Of a DNA stretch of 6,023 nucleotides, positions 5,606 through 6,023 are shown piece by piece. The notes beneath the pieces were generated by a model that made no database searches, had not been told where the DNA came from, and worked only from the letters and a program-made list of their open reading frames with translations. Position numbers and translations under genes: made by a program. This stretch comes from Desulfobacteraceae bacterium (lineage in GTDB: Bacteria; Desulfobacterota; Desulfobacteria; Desulfobacterales; Desulfobacteraceae). Each line of letters starts with the position of its first letter. The stretch's first letter is position 1. Location: NCBI GenBank assembly GCA_003354055.1, contig PIVQ01000468.1:1-6023 (forward strand), in the 5' to 3' direction.

Positions 5606-5884
5606 GCTCTTTTCTTTCCGGGTTTAGGTACTTCATTGAAACGATTTATTATCAGGTCAATTTGCCCTGATAAGTTGAAATTAGTTGAAAATTCAGGGAA
5701 ATTTGCCTTGTGCAAATTCTATCTTTCAACTGAACTGGAGAGTAACCTTAATATTGATCCTAATGCAAGCTTAGACTTGAGCGCTATTTTGTATTTGGTT
5801 ATCTAGCATCGACTGTCTTAGATGTAGTCCAGTTTTTCACACCGAAAAATGAAAAATCGCAACCAGAAGCCGCAACCCGAAAAC
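5606..5884. other. Intergenic stretch between solute-binding protein gene and tRNA
   Basis: This AT-rich stretch probably contains the promoter for the minus-strand solute-binding protein gene, although no convincing -35/-10 pair stands out. An inverted repeat at 5649-5673 is the clearest structure. A frame on the plus strand stays open from about 5550 to 5806, with TTG at 5636 as the first plausible start (56 codons). It lacks an ATG start and a ribosome-binding site and is not accepted as a gene. AGTTGAAA occurs at 5673 and 5683, with its reverse complement near 5725. Confidence 0.5.
5649..5673. repeat. Perfect 8-bp inverted repeat upstream of the solute-binding protein gene
   Basis: TTATCAGG (5649-5656) and CCTGATAA (5666-5673) are exact reverse complements separated by 9 bases. 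The repeat lies 44 bases before the start codon of the minus-strand gene. Size and position fit a dimeric repressor or activator operator; it could also be a hairpin in the 5' leader. No T run follows, so a terminator is unlikely. Confidence 0.5.
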
Positions 5885-5913
5885 AAAAAAAGCCCTCAAC
5901 AAAAGTTGAAAGC
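5885..5913 (-). terminator. Rho-independent terminator of the tRNA-Pro transcript
   Basis: On the minus strand a 9-bp stem (GCTTTCAAC with GTTGAGGGC, including two G-U pairs) closes a TTTT loop and is followed directly by seven T residues. It begins 11 bases after the CCA end of the tRNA, so it should end the tRNA transcript and insulate the solute-binding protein gene. Confidence 0.85.
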
Positions 5914-5924
5914 CTTGGTGGTTT

Positions 5925-6001
5925 TGGTCGGGACGGCAAGATTTGAACTTGCGACCACTTGTCCCCCAGACAAGTGCGCTACCAGACTGCGCTACGCCCC
6001 G
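5925..6001 (-). tRNA. tRNA-Pro, anticodon GGG
   Basis: This is a 77-base complete tRNA read on the minus strand from 6001 to 5925. The acceptor CGGGGCG pairs with CGTCCCG (one G-U), followed by discriminator A and an encoded CCA. The D arm contains AGCGCAGTCTGGTAGCGC. The anticodon stem CTTGT/ACAAG closes the loop CTGGGGG, so the anticodon is GGG, reading proline codons CCC and CCU. The T arm has TTCAAAT with stem GCAAG/CTTGC. All arms are intact, so the gene should be functional. It is followed by an intrinsic terminator at 5885-5913. Genes of this kind are frequent integration sites, but no duplicate of its 3' end was seen within the window. Confidence 0.97.
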
Positions 6002-6023
6002 AACGAAACAGGCGGGTTCTACC

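Noticed and set aside
5636..5806. 56-codon plus-strand frame starting with TTG next to the solute-binding protein gene
   Set aside because: It has no ATG, no ribosome-binding site and no family, and it overlaps the likely promoter of the opposite gene. Mentioned only in the intergenic description.
1..6023. CRISPR array, insertion-sequence transposase, or phage genes
   Set aside because: No regularly spaced repeats, transposase motifs or phage proteins are visible anywhere in the window.

Overview
The window looks like a chromosomal segment of a Gram-negative, moderate-GC bacterium. The coding style resembles sulfate-reducing Desulfobacterota (Desulfobacteraceae-like). That is an impression from the two-component proteins and from sampled base composition (about 45% GC in one line of the kinase gene), not a proven placement. 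Signal peptides, a candidate lipoprotein and a periplasmic sensor domain all indicate an outer-membrane-type cell envelope.

Left part, 1-3001, minus strand. This is one compact signalling unit, read right to left. It starts with a sigma-54-type promoter (2986-3001), followed by a previously easy-to-miss 53-residue candidate lipoprotein with an HxHxH cluster (2784-2945). Next come a membrane-bound PAS histidine kinase with a methionine-rich periplasmic segment (922-2694) and, overlapping it by 8 bp, a sigma-54-dependent NtrC/ZraR-type response regulator (1-929) that runs off the window edge. The layout recalls the enterobacterial ZraP-ZraS-ZraR envelope/metal stress system. The regulator presumably activates its own operon through the sigma-54 promoter. 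This is the most interesting part of the window.

Middle, 3002-4299. A gene-poor stretch of about 350 bp may hold eroded sequence. It is followed by a VapB-VapC toxin-antitoxin operon (3422-4062) of the MvpA/MvpT (enteric VapBC) subtype. Its promoter is built from a 13-bp direct repeat, with an inverted repeat over the -10 as the probable autoregulatory operator. A 25-codon frame of uncertain status follows.

Right part, 4300-6023. A HAD-superfamily phosphatase gene keeps motifs I-III but loses motif IV and ends abruptly, so it is probably a truncated remnant. Immediately after the break, composition falls from about 53% to about 30% GC (sampled lines). There a convergent gene encodes an orphan periplasmic solute-binding protein (family 3 type) without transporter genes beside it. 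After a non-coding stretch with an 8-bp inverted repeat, the window ends with tRNA-Pro(GGG) on the minus strand and its intrinsic terminator. The toxin-antitoxin pair, truncated gene, composition step and nearby tRNA together suggest that 3000-5900 is a region of repeated gain and loss beside a stable signalling operon.
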